A stretch of 64,000 nt of DNA from the NCBI RefSeq assembly GCF_000737535.1, contig NZ_CP006269.1:2170001-2234000 (forward strand), read 5' to 3'. The notes beneath the pieces were generated by a model. It saw nothing but the letters and a program-made list of their open reading frames with translations, did not search any database and had not been told where the DNA came from. Shown piece after piece: positions 26,130-35,266 of the stretch (positions are counted from its first letter, which is position 1; each line of letters starts with the position of its first letter). Origin of the DNA: Synechococcus sp. KORDI-100 (GTDB lineage Bacteria; Cyanobacteriota; Cyanobacteriia; PCC-6307; Cyanobiaceae). Made by a program: the position numbers and the translations under genes.

Positions 26130-27599
26130 TTAAGCTAGAGGGTCTGCAACCAATTTTGAATTAGCTGAAATCCGTTCATGTAACTTAGGTATAAAGACAG
26201 ACTTCACCAACATTGAAATAATGACCGCGCCGCACACAGAATTTGCCATGAGTTGATAGGCTTGTAGAGGCGCTAATTCTATTAAATTGATCTGAAACAT
26301 TTCTTCCAACAGTACTGGAGCTTGCACAACCAAAGCCATTGAAACAGCGCCCTTAGGACTCCAAGAGGACAAAACTCTTTTCTCATCAGTAGCGATCGTT
26401 TCGCTACGGAGAAAAAGCCGAACGCAAACCGGTCGAATGGCGATGACTCCAAGCCAGACATAAATAGCAACAGGGAAATCAATCAAGAACGATTTAGCAT
26501 CTAAACCAAGACCTATGGCAAAAAAGAGGATCGCTTCACAAGCAATATTCAAAGATTCCAACTCCTCACTCAGAAACTCGATTTCATCTTCAGTTGATGA
26601 ACTTCTGTACGACAGAGACGTCACAATCCCCATGACGAGCGCACAGAGATATCCCCCGTGACGCAAAGACAAGTCTGAAAATGCATAACCAAGTATCGTA
26701 AAACCAAATGCCACAAGAACCAGTTGAGGCTTTGAAGTTACAAAATGTCGAATGACAAGATTCAACAAATAGCCAAGGATCATTCCGCAAACAACGCCTA
26801 GAAGAATGCCCTTGAAAATATCTTGTAATAACACAAGTGAATTCGTTGTTGTATATTCAGGATTAATTTGAAGCCACAAAAGCACAAGGATCTCCGCTAC
26901 AGCAACTGAAATTGCAGCTGAAATAGCTGTTTCAACTTTGAAAACATTGGTCAGCACAGTTTGAAACTTTTTTACTTTTCTTGCAACGAAAGAAAATGAA
27001 TTCCAATCACTAACAGACAATGAATAGATAATGACGACTGTAATTAGTGTAAGAACTCCATTCTCGACACCCTCCGCATAACCGAACCTCTGAAATAGTC
27101 CCAAGCCGAATCTGACATATACCAACCAGAACAACATGCTAAACGCTGTACCAAAAAGTGCTAACTGCATTGAACTAAACAACAAATTACTTCTCTTTAG
27201 GAGCAAGCGGTCTGATGTTAGACCACTAAAAAAGAGCAGCACACACAATGCGATGACGTGAACCTGCTCAAGGGGGATTGTCTCGAATGTGAAATTTTCT
27301 ATATTGATGAATAATCCAAGAAAAAATAGAAATATTGAGCCGGGGATACTTAATTTTATTCCAAATTTATCGCAAAATATGCTAACGATTAGAAGCAGGG
27401 CAAACGCGACAAGTGTGGTCTGAAATGAAATCTCCAGAGAAGGAATATCTCTTGAAGAATTTTCTAAGACATCAGGAATATTGTTTTCAGATGCGAAAAA
27501 ATACAACGAAGTCGTACTGAACACTGAATAACCAGATCGTTGATTAATTCTGTCTAAGACAACAGAATTCCAATACCGCAGGTGAGGAAATGCTGACAT
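26130..27599 (-). CDS. Na+/H+ antiporter homologue (CPA1/NhaP-like)
   Basis: About 489 residues from the ATG at 27599, with around 12 hydrophobic helices beginning near FALLLIVSIFCDKFGIKLSIPG. LLFFSGLTSDRLLL and SSWSPKGAVSMALVVQAP match the NhaP-type fold, the latter being the conserved region with the GxVS/ALxxQ core. The helix 5-6 signature is altered: the usual TDPVA reads SDWNS, and the ES-x2-ND motif reads ETAISAA, keeping the acidic first residue but losing the second. Ion specificity is therefore uncertain. A longer start at 27680 would overlap the divergent carbonic anhydrase. It shares an operon with the DUF1345 gene. Confidence 0.8.
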   Translation of the reverse strand: MSAFPHLRYWNSVVLDRINQRSGYSVFSTTSLYFFASENNIPDVLENSSRDIPSLEISFQTTLVAFALLLIVSIFCDKFGIKLSIPGSIFLFFLGLFINIENFTFETIPLEQVHVIALCVLLFFSGLTSDRLLLKRSNLLFSSMQLALFGTAFSMLFWLVYVRFGLGLFQRFGYAEGVENGVLTLITVVIIYSLSVSDWNSFSFVARKVKKFQTVLTNVFKVETAISAAISVAVAEILVLLWLQINPEYTTTNSLVLLQDIFKGILLGVVCGMILGYLLNLVIRHFVTSKPQLVLVAFGFTILGYAFSDLSLRHGGYLCALVMGIVTSLSYRSSSTEDEIEFLSEELESLNIACEAILFFAIGLGLDAKSFLIDFPVAIYVWLGVIAIRPVCVRLFLRSETIATDEKRVLSSWSPKGAVSMALVVQAPVLLEEMFQINLIELAPLQAYQLMANSVCGAVIISMLVKSVFIPKLHERISANSKLVADPLA

Positions 27600-27657
27600 T
27601 TTCCCAGGTGTCCAATGCTGATTATTATTGAAATAAATAGTTAAAGCGAATGCATTT

Positions 27658-28308
27658 ATGGGATTGACATCCGGTTCCACTTATATCGATTCAGGAGGGC
27701 AGAAAATCTCACCTGAGGACATCGTTGTCGAATTAAAGGTCGGGTTGCAGAGATTCCTTGATGGACGATCGGCTCATCCTCACGCAACCGAAGCACGCCG
27801 CCACCAACTCGCCGGCGGACAACACCCCCAGGTTGCTGTTCTGGCCTGCTCCGATTCCCGGGTTCCTGTCGAGGTGATTTTTGATGCTGGTTTCGGGGAC
27901 TTGTTTGTGATCCGCAATGCAGGAAACACGAACACCTTCGGATCCGCAGGCTCGATTGAATATGCCGTTGCAGACCTGGGCATCCGAGTTCTCCTTGTGA
28001 TGAGCCATCAGGGCTGTGGTGCCGTGAAAGCCGCCTACCTCACAGGCCAGAGCTTTTCCCCGTCGCTCAGCGAATTGGTGTCCGACATCAAATCAGGATT
28101 GAACAACCACGGTTTCAGAACTGACGATCTCAACACCTACGAACAAGCCTGCATCGCTCATTCGAGGATCACTGCAGAGGCACTCGTTCAAAGCAGCGAG
28201 ATCATCCGTGATGCCGTCAGCAGGAAAGCACTGATTGTTCAACCCGCTTTTCTGCATATCGATCCACTCTCCATCACATGGCTTGATCCGCTTTACGGCG
28301 ACGCTTGA
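27658..28308 (+). CDS. Beta-class carbonic anhydrase
   Basis: 216 residues. Zinc ligands Cys64, His117 and Cys120 and the Asp66-Arg68 pair are in ACSDSRVP and [20 protein letters not shown] is the third family motif. It interconverts CO2 and bicarbonate. No signal peptide and no carboxysome-targeting extension are visible, so it is probably cytoplasmic. It is divergent from the antiporter gene (58 bases between the chosen starts) and convergent with queA (16-base overlap). The position suggests a link between ion/pH exchange and inorganic carbon, which is inference. Confidence 0.92.
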   Translation: MGLTSGSTYIDSGGQKISPEDIVVELKVGLQRFLDGRSAHPHATEARRHQLAGGQHPQVAVLACSDSRVPVEVIFDAGFGDLFVIRNAGNTNTFGSAGSIEYAVADLGIRVLLVMSHQGCGAVKAAYLTGQSFSPSLSELVSDIKSGLNNHGFRTDDLNTYEQACIAHSRITAEALVQSSEIIRDAVSRKALIVQPAFLHIDPLSITWLDPLYGDA

Positions 28309-29390
28309 GCGGAAGGGAGCACAGACTCCGGAGCAATCCACATCGCATCTCCGTACGAGAAAAAGCGATAGTTCCGATCAATGGCCTCCTGATAAAGCTT
28401 CAGCAGTGTCTGACGTCCAATCAGAGCACTGACAAGCAACAGCAATGAACTCCTAGGTAGGTGGAAATTGGTGATCAGCCCCTGAATCACGCGAAATCGG
28501 TAGCCCGGTTTGATCACCAGATTCACGGGACCACAAAAGCTGCCCAACACACCTCCATGGGCCTGAGCCGCGCCCTCGAGAGCCCGCACGCTGGTGGTGC
28601 CAACAGCAATCACTCGCCCCGTGCAGGCGCGAATCGCCTCAATCACATCTGCACTGACCTCCACCCATTCGCTATGAAGCGCAAGGTTGCTGAGATCCTC
28701 ACGTTCCAGCGGCCGGAAGGTCCCGAGCCCCACATGCAGCGTGATCCGCGCCAGTTGGATCCCCTTGCGCTGCAGTGCCGCCAGCAGCTCATCACTGAAA
28801 TGCAGTCCTGCCGTGGGTGCTGCCACGGCGCCAGGACGTTCGGCGTAGCGGGTTTGATAGCGATCAGCATCCGCTGGATCGTGCCGATCGATGTAGGGCG
28901 GTAAGGGGACTTCACCGTATTGATTCAGCAAGGTCTCGATCGTTGCAGCATCGCGACAGTCACTCGGGAACTGAACCAACCGCCCGCCGCTGGCAGGATC
29001 CACTGCCATCACAGTCAGATCAATCGATGTTCCGTCGATGGTGAGCACATCACCAGGTCGCATCCGTTTGGCCGGTCGAGCCAGACACAACCACTGGCCG
29101 TTTTCACGGGGCTCGAGAACGAGCAGCTCGGACCGACCGCCACCAGCGCGGCGCACTTGAAGGCGCGCCTTCAACACTCGTGTGTCGTTGACCACAAGCA
29201 GATCGCCCGCCTGAAGTTCCTCCAGAAGATCCCAGACCCGACCATGGCGGGCAGCCGACGTTGTTGCTCCGACTGCTGGAACCATCAACAAGCCAGCGTC
29301 ATGGCGCGGCTCCATCGGAGCCTGGGCGATGAAGGCTGCTGGCAGTGCGTAGTCGTAACTGCTGAGCAGCAGATCCCTGGAATCGGGCAC
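28293..29390 (-). CDS. queA: tRNA preQ1(34) S-adenosylmethionine ribosyltransferase-isomerase
   Basis: A 365-residue enzyme of queuosine synthesis that transfers the ribosyl part of SAM to preQ1 at tRNA position 34. Seen: [15 protein letters not shown] at the start, [47 protein letters not shown] in parts, [12 protein letters not shown] and [16 protein letters not shown]. Full length. It lies 6 bases after pdhC on the same strand. Composition returns to the high-GC background here. Confidence 0.95.
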   Translation of the reverse strand: MPDSRDLLLSSYDYALPAAFIAQAPMEPRHDAGLLMVPAVGATTSAARHGRVWDLLEELQAGDLLVVNDTRVLKARLQVRRAGGGRSELLVLEPRENGQWLCLARPAKRMRPGDVLTIDGTSIDLTVMAVDPASGGRLVQFPSDCRDAATIETLLNQYGEVPLPPYIDRHDPADADRYQTRYAERPGAVAAPTAGLHFSDELLAALQRKGIQLARITLHVGLGTFRPLEREDLSNLALHSEWVEVSADVIEAIRACTGRVIAVGTTSVRALEGAAQAHGGVLGSFCGPVNLVIKPGYRFRVIQGLITNFHLPRSSLLLLVSALIGRQTLLKLYQEAIDRNYRFFSYGDAMWIAPESVLPSAQASP

Positions 29391-29396
29391 CAGGGT

Positions 29397-30737
29397 TCAG
29401 AGAGCCAGACTCTCTGGTCGGAGTTCTATGAGCTCGGCCAGATCCTTGAGGAAGGCTGCGCCATCAGCGCCATAAATCACTCGATGGTCTGCGGTGAGAT
29501 TGACCTGCATCTGTCGCTTCACGGCAATCGATCCATCCGCTCCTGCCACAACGGTGGAACGTGAAGCCGCAACGGCAAGAATGGCTCCCGTGCCTGGCGG
29601 AAGAATCGCATCAAAGCGATCAACCCCGAACATGCCGAGGTTGGAGAGGGTGAAGGTGCCTGTGCTGTATTCCTCTGGCTGCAGCTGTTTGCTGCGGGAT
29701 CGCTTGACCAGATCCTTCCACTGGCGTGACATCTCATAGAGATCCGTGCGATCGGCTTGACGCAGCACCGGTGTAATCAGACCGCCATCCTCCATAGCGA
29801 CAGCAACCGCCACATTCACCTCTGCGGGGTAGGCCATCCCAGCTGGCGTTGTGGCGGCGTTCACCTGGGGATGACGGGCCAGAGTGACGGCCACTGCCTT
29901 GGCCAGCAGAGCCGTCATCGTGACGCCCTTCGGCTTCACCTGTTTGTAAAAGCGATCGAGCTTGTCGGTGGTGATCGTGTATCCGACCCTGAAACAGGGC
30001 ACCGCCAGACTGGCTTCCATGTTCCGGTTCACCGCTCCCTGGAGGGTGTTGAACGCAACGGTCTCGCCCGGACGCCCAAAGCTGTTGCCAGCCGGTGCAG
30101 CCGCGGCCGCAGGCGCTGCTGCGCCCTGGCCGTTGGCTGCCGGTGCTGAACCCTCTGCCACCCGAGGCACGGAGATCGGCTGACCGCTGGCCCGCTCCAC
30201 GTCGTCCGCCTGAATGCGGCCATGGGGTCCGCTGCCGCGAACGGTGGCCAGATCCACACCCATCTGGGAGGCGAGCTTCCTGGCGCGGGGGCTGGCCACG
30301 ATGCGGCCGTCGTTCACCACAGGAGCCGCCGGGGCTGGTGCCGGTGGGGCAGGCGCGGGTGCCGGAGTGGCTGCCGGTGCTGCCACCACAGGAGCCGGAG
30401 CTGCCGGAGCAGCTGGCGCTGGCTGTGCCTCAACTGCGGCGGAAACCGGTGCGGAGGAGGTCGGTGCTTTGGCCTTGGCCTCAGCGATCTCCGCTTCTGT
30501 TTCAACAATCAGGCCGATGGTTTCGCCGACAGGCGCCGTGCTGCCCGCAGGCATGAGGACAGCGGCCAGAAAACCATCCTGGAACGACTCCACGTCCATA
30601 TCAGCCTTATCGGACTCAACAACCAACACCGATTCACCACGTCCGACCTTGTCGCCCGGTTGCTTCAGCCACTCGACGATCTTTCCCTCCGTCATCGTCG
30701 AGCTGAGGGCTGGCATGAAGATGTCGAAGGTCGCCAA
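29397..30737 (-). CDS. pdhC: Pyruvate dehydrogenase E2, dihydrolipoamide acetyltransferase
   Basis: 446 residues. The lipoyl domain has the modified Lys in VVESDKADMDVESF. An Ala/Pro-rich swinging linker of about 60 residues follows, then the E1/E3-binding domain (ASPRARKLASQMGVDLATV, GSGPHGRIQADDV), a second flexible linker, and the catalytic acyltransferase domain ending in LTADHRVIYGADGAAFL with the active His and Asp. It transfers acetyl groups to CoA in the pyruvate dehydrogenase complex. One lipoyl domain, as usual for cyanobacteria. Confidence 0.93.
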   Translation of the reverse strand: MATFDIFMPALSSTMTEGKIVEWLKQPGDKVGRGESVLVVESDKADMDVESFQDGFLAAVLMPAGSTAPVGETIGLIVETEAEIAEAKAKAPTSSAPVSAAVEAQPAPAAPAAPAPVVAAPAATPAPAPAPPAPAPAAPVVNDGRIVASPRARKLASQMGVDLATVRGSGPHGRIQADDVERASGQPISVPRVAEGSAPAANGQGAAAPAAAAAPAGNSFGRPGETVAFNTLQGAVNRNMEASLAVPCFRVGYTITTDKLDRFYKQVKPKGVTMTALLAKAVAVTLARHPQVNAATTPAGMAYPAEVNVAVAVAMEDGGLITPVLRQADRTDLYEMSRQWKDLVKRSRSKQLQPEEYSTGTFTLSNLGMFGVDRFDAILPPGTGAILAVAASRSTVVAGADGSIAVKRQMQVNLTADHRVIYGADGAAFLKDLAELIELRPESLAL

Positions 30738-30802
30738 AACCGTCTCCGGGTGGGCAGATCAGGGGAGTGTACGAGCCGGCTGATGCCAGTGAACGCTCAG
30801 GA

Positions 30803-31246
30803 TCAGGCGCCTTCAACCGATTGCACGACGCCGTCCCGCACCACGATGGCAACCTGCATCTTCTCGACCAGGTTGTCGCCGACCTTGAGCTCACAGGTGC
30901 TCTCCAGCTGGCCCTGCTCAACGATCTGATCCATCTCAAGCTCGCGAACCTGGGACTGCTGCTGCAGGTAGGTGCGTTTTTGCTCCTCAAGCTCGGCGCG
31001 CTTGGCGGCCACCTGCTGCTGAATCTGAGCCACCTGGTCCTGAACCCTGGGATCGAGGGGATTGGCACTCTGACGGCGGACTTCATCCACCACCTGCTGG
31101 CCCTCCTGCTCCAGCTGGGACAGCTGCTGATCGAGCCCGGCAATGCTGTTGCTGATCTCTCGTTCGGCTTCCTCCTTCCAGGTGGGTGTCACCACGGCGC
31201 GGACGGTGATTGGACGCTTAATCGTCAGGGTGGTGCCGTCGGACAT
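30803..31246 (-). CDS. ylqD: YlqD family protein
   Basis: 147 residues. A short beta-rich start (TLTIKRPITVRAVVTP), a long charged coiled coil at about 25-105 (QQLSQLEQEGQQVVDEV, QQVAAKRAELEEQKRTYLQQ) and a beta-rich end (LKVGDNLVEKMQVAIVVRDG). This matches YlqD, a conserved small protein of unknown role in Firmicutes and cyanobacteria. Its stop precedes the pdhC start by about 65 bases, on the same strand. Confidence 0.85.
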   Translation of the reverse strand: MSDGTTLTIKRPITVRAVVTPTWKEEAEREISNSIAGLDQQLSQLEQEGQQVVDEVRRQSANPLDPRVQDQVAQIQQQVAAKRAELEEQKRTYLQQQSQVRELEMDQIVEQGQLESTCELKVGDNLVEKMQVAIVVRDGVVQSVEGA

Positions 31247-31292
31247 GTGATTAAAGGAATTGCCGCAAGCGTCTCAGCCGCGGGCGCAGAGG

Positions 31293-33242
31293 TCAATCAC
31301 GGTTTCCTCTCCCATAGAGGATTTCGATCAGGCGGGAGTCCCGGGATGTGATCCGATCACGGCGTTGCTTGAGGGTCTGGGTCAGCAGTCCGTTCTCGAT
31401 GCTGAAGGGAGCCACCAGCACAACACCTGCCAACCGTTCATCACCCCGGGCTCCTCTGCGATGCTTCAGCAGTTGATTGCATTCCCGCATCAGCAGTTTG
31501 AGAAGCACTGGATCGCCGGGGAATCCCCCGAGATCATTGGCAACCGAAAGGTTGTTCTCCTGCGCCCAGGGCCTGATCATCTCCGGCCTCGGGACCAGCA
31601 GCGCTCCGAGTTGGCGCTCATCCTGTCCAACCAGCATCACCTGCTCGATCAACGGGCTGGCGACAAGCGCTTCCTCCAGCGGCCCAGGCTCAATGTTCTC
31701 GCCACTGCTCAGAACGATGGTGTCCTTGGCACGACCGGTCAGGGCCAGTGAGCCATCCGGGAGAAGCATGCCCAGGTCCCCTGTGTCGAACCAGCCATCC
31801 GCATCGAGCACCTTGGCCGTGGCCTCCGGCTTGCCCAGGTATCCCTTCATCACCTGAGGGCCCCTCACCAACACACGCCCGCGCTGACGGAATCCCAGCG
31901 CCTCCCCCGATTCAGGCTCAACGATGCGGAACTCCGTCTCGGGCATCGGCAAACCGGAACTGCCGCGGATGTTGCGCCACGGCCGGCGGCAACTCACCAC
32001 AGGGCTTGTTTCCGTCAGGCCATATCCCACAAGAAGTTCAATCCCCACCGCTTCAAAGAAGGCGTCGATGTGGGGCGCAATGGCCCCGCCACCACTGATC
32101 GGATAGCGCAACTGGCCTCCGCTCAACTGGCGGCGCAGCTTTGGCCAGATCAGAGAGGAGGCGAGAGCGTGCAGAGGCCAGCGCAGCCCTGCAGTCAGCG
32201 CGCTCAGCAGACGGTCTGCAGCGGAGGCGGGCTCGAGCATCAGGTTCCAGGCCTGACGCTTGGCGAGGCAGTGAGCGGCACTGTTGGCCAGGGCCGCCCT
32301 CAGGAGGCGCTGTCGCGAGGGCGGGAAGGTCTTCAGGACATCCTCAAAACCCGCCTGAACTGCCTCCCAAAGCCTTGGGACGGTTGCCATGGCAATCGGA
32401 CGAACGCGCGGCAGGTCCTTCTTGAGCTGTTTGATCGTGGTGTAGGTCTGCGAGCAGGCGCAGGACAGGAAGTAATAGCTGGCGCTTCGCTCATAGGCGT
32501 GCCAGATCGGCAACACGCTCAGCACGGGAGACCCGGGCTCCGGGAACGCCACAGAGGCCAGGGAGCGCATCTGGTGCAACAGGTTGCCGTGAGTGAGCGG
32601 AACCCCTTTGGGCTGGCCAGTGGTCCCGGATGTGTACAGAACGGTGGCAACGGCCTCCGCATCACCCTGCGGCTCCAGCTCTGCGCTTCCCTGCGCTGAA
32701 CGCAGCAGGTCGTCCCAACTCAGAAGGTCGTCCACAGGGTCACCTTCCAGCTGCAGGACGAATCGGAGTCGACCGAGCTGTTCTGGATCGAGCTGCAGAC
32801 GACGCCAGAGATCGGCGTTCTGCACGATCAGAGCTGTGGCACCGCAGTCTTCGAGGATGTAGCGCAGCTCGTCCACCGGCGCGGACGCCCCGCGCACCGC
32901 ATCGGCTGCGCCGGCTCGCATCAGCCCCTGATCCGCCACCAGCCAGCGGGGACTGTTTTCAGCGAAGAGGGCGACGACATCGCCCGGCTCGATCCCTTGG
33001 TTTCGAAACCCAACCGCCGCCTCAGAAATCCTCTGTGCCAGTTCGCCGAAGCTGAAACATTCCGGATGGGCGGCATGGGGAGCATCCACAGCCATGAGCT
33101 TGCCGTGGTGGTCTGCCAGCCAGGGCCAGACCGCATCAATCCGAGTCAACCCATCGACATGGCTGTGACCTAGAAGCCCAAGCTGCTCGCGCTCGGTCGC
33201 GGTCCAGCCGACCTTGGCAACTCCTGCAGGTTGCACACTCAT
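31293..33242 (-). CDS. aas: AMP-dependent acyl-ACP/acyl-CoA synthetase
   Basis: A 649-residue adenylate-forming enzyme. P-loop LYTSGTTGQPKGVPLTHGN, the helix with YGLTETSPVVS, WFDTGDLG and the hinge GRAKDTIVLSSGENIEP are all present. The cyanobacterial single-copy member re-activates free fatty acids to acyl-ACP for membrane lipid recycling; assignment of ACP over CoA rests on that general knowledge. Full length. It lies 46 bases before ylqD. Confidence 0.88.
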   Translation of the reverse strand: MSVQPAGVAKVGWTATEREQLGLLGHSHVDGLTRIDAVWPWLADHHGKLMAVDAPHAAHPECFSFGELAQRISEAAVGFRNQGIEPGDVVALFAENSPRWLVADQGLMRAGAADAVRGASAPVDELRYILEDCGATALIVQNADLWRRLQLDPEQLGRLRFVLQLEGDPVDDLLSWDDLLRSAQGSAELEPQGDAEAVATVLYTSGTTGQPKGVPLTHGNLLHQMRSLASVAFPEPGSPVLSVLPIWHAYERSASYYFLSCACSQTYTTIKQLKKDLPRVRPIAMATVPRLWEAVQAGFEDVLKTFPPSRQRLLRAALANSAAHCLAKRQAWNLMLEPASAADRLLSALTAGLRWPLHALASSLIWPKLRRQLSGGQLRYPISGGGAIAPHIDAFFEAVGIELLVGYGLTETSPVVSCRRPWRNIRGSSGLPMPETEFRIVEPESGEALGFRQRGRVLVRGPQVMKGYLGKPEATAKVLDADGWFDTGDLGMLLPDGSLALTGRAKDTIVLSSGENIEPGPLEEALVASPLIEQVMLVGQDERQLGALLVPRPEMIRPWAQENNLSVANDLGGFPGDPVLLKLLMRECNQLLKHRRGARGDERLAGVVLVAPFSIENGLLTQTLKQRRDRITSRDSRLIEILYGRGNRD

Positions 33243-33273
33243 CAGCGGATCCTTGAGCTCTCAGTCAGGCCTA

Positions 33274-33987
33274 TCACGATCCAGGCGACCCCTGCCAGAC
33301 AAGACGAAATTGATCGGCGAGGGCATCGCGGATCAAGGGCTGCACCTGATCTGTTGTTAATCCAGGGATCCAATCCGACAAACGCCCCACCTCTCGTCCC
33401 TCCAGCCCGCAGGCCGTGATCGCGTTGAACCCGCTGAGATCACAGTCCACATTCAGGGACAACCCATGCAGAGTGATCCAGCGACGACAACCGATTCCAA
33501 TCGCACCGACCTTGCGGCCGTCCAGCCACAGGCCGGTCAATCCCTCCTGGCGTTCACCCCGCAGACCCAGTTCTGCCAGCACATCGATCAGCACCTGCTC
33601 AAGCCCGCGCAGGTGGACATGCAGATCGGGCGTGCGGCGCTGCAGATCCAACACGGGATAGACCACGATCTGACCAGGCAGATGGTGGGTCACCTCCCCG
33701 CCTCGATCGATGTGGTGCAGCGGATGCGGAGGCCGCGCTACATCGAAATGCAGGTGCTCCAGACTGGCCCCTCGACCGAGGGTGTAGCAGGGGCGGTGCT
33801 GCAGGATCCAGACCGCCTCCGGTGCCGTGGGATCAGCCAACAGACGCTCCTGCCAGCGATGTTGGTCCTCCCAGGCGATGTCATAGGGCACCGGATCCGG
33901 CGGCTCGAAACAAAAAGCGCCGTCTGGGTGTGCCGATGCGCCGACCGGATCTAGCTTGCTGTTAACAACCGGCAAGGAGCAAGGCAT
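33274..33987 (-). CDS. lipB: Lipoate-protein ligase / octanoyltransferase
   Basis: About 237 residues. It moves octanoyl from ACP to lipoyl domains such as that of pdhC nearby. Seen: [70 protein letters not shown] with the catalytic Lys and later Cys ([12 protein letters not shown]). The start is uncertain: the ATG at 33987 shares the bases CATG with the divergent hpf start, while a GTG at 33891 would cut conserved-looking N-terminal residues. Divergent transcription from the same few bases is unusual. Confidence 0.88.
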   Translation of the reverse strand: MPCSLPVVNSKLDPVGASAHPDGAFCFEPPDPVPYDIAWEDQHRWQERLLADPTAPEAVWILQHRPCYTLGRGASLEHLHFDVARPPHPLHHIDRGGEVTHHLPGQIVVYPVLDLQRRTPDLHVHLRGLEQVLIDVLAELGLRGERQEGLTGLWLDGRKVGAIGIGCRRWITLHGLSLNVDCDLSGFNAITACGLEGREVGRLSDWIPGLTTDQVQPLIRDALADQFRLVWQGSPGS

Positions 33988-34573
33988 GAAGTTGCTGATC
34001 CATGGTCGCAACCTTGAGATCACGCCGGCCCTCAGGACGTACACCCAGACCAAGCTGGAGCGGGCCGTGCATCATTTCGGCGATGTGGTGCGAGAGGCGG
34101 ATGTCCACCTGTCCGTGGCCAGGAACCCGCGGGTACCGCAGCAGACGGCTGAGGTCACGGTGTTCGCCAACGGGACCGTGATCCGGGCCCAGGAACGCAG
34201 TGAGAATCTTTACGCCAGCATCGATCTGGCCGCTGGAAAGCTCTGCCGTCAGCTGCGTCGTTGGAAGGATCGTCACAGTGATCACCACCACAGCCATGGC
34301 CATCGGGCCAGCATCACGCCGGGGACCGAGGCCGTCAGTGCCGAGAGCCAGGTGGACGAATCACTGCTCGAGGGCCGGGAGGCAGAACTGCCCAACCCAG
34401 GGGTTCGTCGCAAGTACTTCTCAATGCCCCCGATGAGCCTCGACGAGGCGCGCCGGCAGCTGGATCTGATCGATCACGACTTCTACCTGTTCAGGGAACG
34501 CGACAGCAATGAGCTTCAGGTGATTTATCACCGCAATCACGGCGGATACGGTGTGATCCAGGCCAGGGCCTGA
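33986..34573 (+). CDS. hpf: Ribosome hibernation factor, long HPF / LrtA
   Basis: About 195 residues from the ATG at 33986. The N-terminal domain ([31 protein letters not shown]) binds the 30S subunit; a linker rich in His ([10 protein letters not shown]) follows; the C-terminal dimerisation domain contains [41 protein letters not shown]. Long HPF forms 100S ribosome dimers in dark or starved cyanobacteria, where it is known as the light-repressed LrtA. An in-frame ATG at 33956 is less likely. Confidence 0.93.
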   Translation: MKLLIHGRNLEITPALRTYTQTKLERAVHHFGDVVREADVHLSVARNPRVPQQTAEVTVFANGTVIRAQERSENLYASIDLAAGKLCRQLRRWKDRHSDHHHSHGHRASITPGTEAVSAESQVDESLLEGREAELPNPGVRRKYFSMPPMSLDEARRQLDLIDHDFYLFRERDSNELQVIYHRNHGGYGVIQARA

Positions 34574-34588
34574 GGATTCCAGACAGCA

Positions 34589-35266
34589 ATGGCCGAGTCG
34601 ACCACGGAGCTGCCGGATCTGCCTCCGTTGATGGATCAGGCCATTCTCGACCCTCTGCTCACGCAAGAGGAGCTGTTCACCGCCTGTGATGCCGGCCGGC
34701 AGGAGAACGTGCGCGCCATCTGCACCACCCTGCGTCTGCTGGAACCCGTGCGGGAAAGGCTTGGAAAAACCGGAGGACCACGCCTGGTGGCGGTGGTTGG
34801 CTTCCCTTTCGGCTCATTGCCAGGCGAGCTCAAGCAGATGGAAGCGGAATGGGCTGCGGCACGGGGGGCTGAAGAGCTAGACATGGTTCCCGATTTCACG
34901 GCCCTGATCAATCAAAACTCCGGTGCCTTCGCTGAAGAAATCGCTGGTATTTGCGAACTGGGACTCCCGGTACGGGTGGTGCTGGATATGGTCCGGCTCA
35001 GCGAAGACCTGATCACGCTGGCGGTGGACGCAGCGATCGATGCCGGTGTCGCCGGTCTGCAAACCAGTAACGGCTTCGGGCCTGCCACCAGCACAACCCA
35101 GGTGCAACAGCTGCTTGGCCTCGCTCGTGGCCGCTGTGCCGTCAAAGCTGCCGGCGGCATCCATACGCCGGGCCTGGCGATCGACCTGGTGGAAGCCGGA
35201 GCCTCCCTGCTCGGGACGAGCAGCGCCCCGCAGCTGCTTCAGGCGTTGAGACGACCTGCCGGTTAA
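34589..35266 (+). CDS. deoC: Deoxyribose-phosphate aldolase
   Basis: 225 residues. It cleaves 2-deoxyribose 5-phosphate to glyceraldehyde 3-phosphate and acetaldehyde. VVGFPFGSLPGELKQMEAEWA, GAEELDMVPDFTAL and the Schiff-base Lys in CAVKAAGGIHTPG are family motifs; the second Lys region VDAAIDAGVAGLQTSNGF lies before it. It ends one base before recO, whose GTG follows directly. Confidence 0.93.
   Translation: MAESTTELPDLPPLMDQAILDPLLTQEELFTACDAGRQENVRAICTTLRLLEPVRERLGKTGGPRLVAVVGFPFGSLPGELKQMEAEWAAARGAEELDMVPDFTALINQNSGAFAEEIAGICELGLPVRVVLDMVRLSEDLITLAVDAAIDAGVAGLQTSNGFGPATSTTQVQQLLGLARGRCAVKAAGGIHTPGLAIDLVEAGASLLGTSSAPQLLQALRRPAG

Larger units (their letters stand above)
17200..28300. other. 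AT-richer accessory block between cysK and queA
   Basis: Base composition falls clearly here compared with the flanks: A/T-ending codons are frequent, and stretches such as 27301-27360 are below one third GC. The genes inside are not housekeeping genes, while queA to the right and cysK to the left are. No integrase, transposase, tRNA edge or direct repeat was found, so transfer is inferred only from composition and content. Confidence 0.65.

Noticed and set aside
17200-28300. Integration signs (integrase, insertion sequence, tRNA edge) for the AT-rich block
   Set aside because: I looked and found none; transfer is supported only by composition and gene content.
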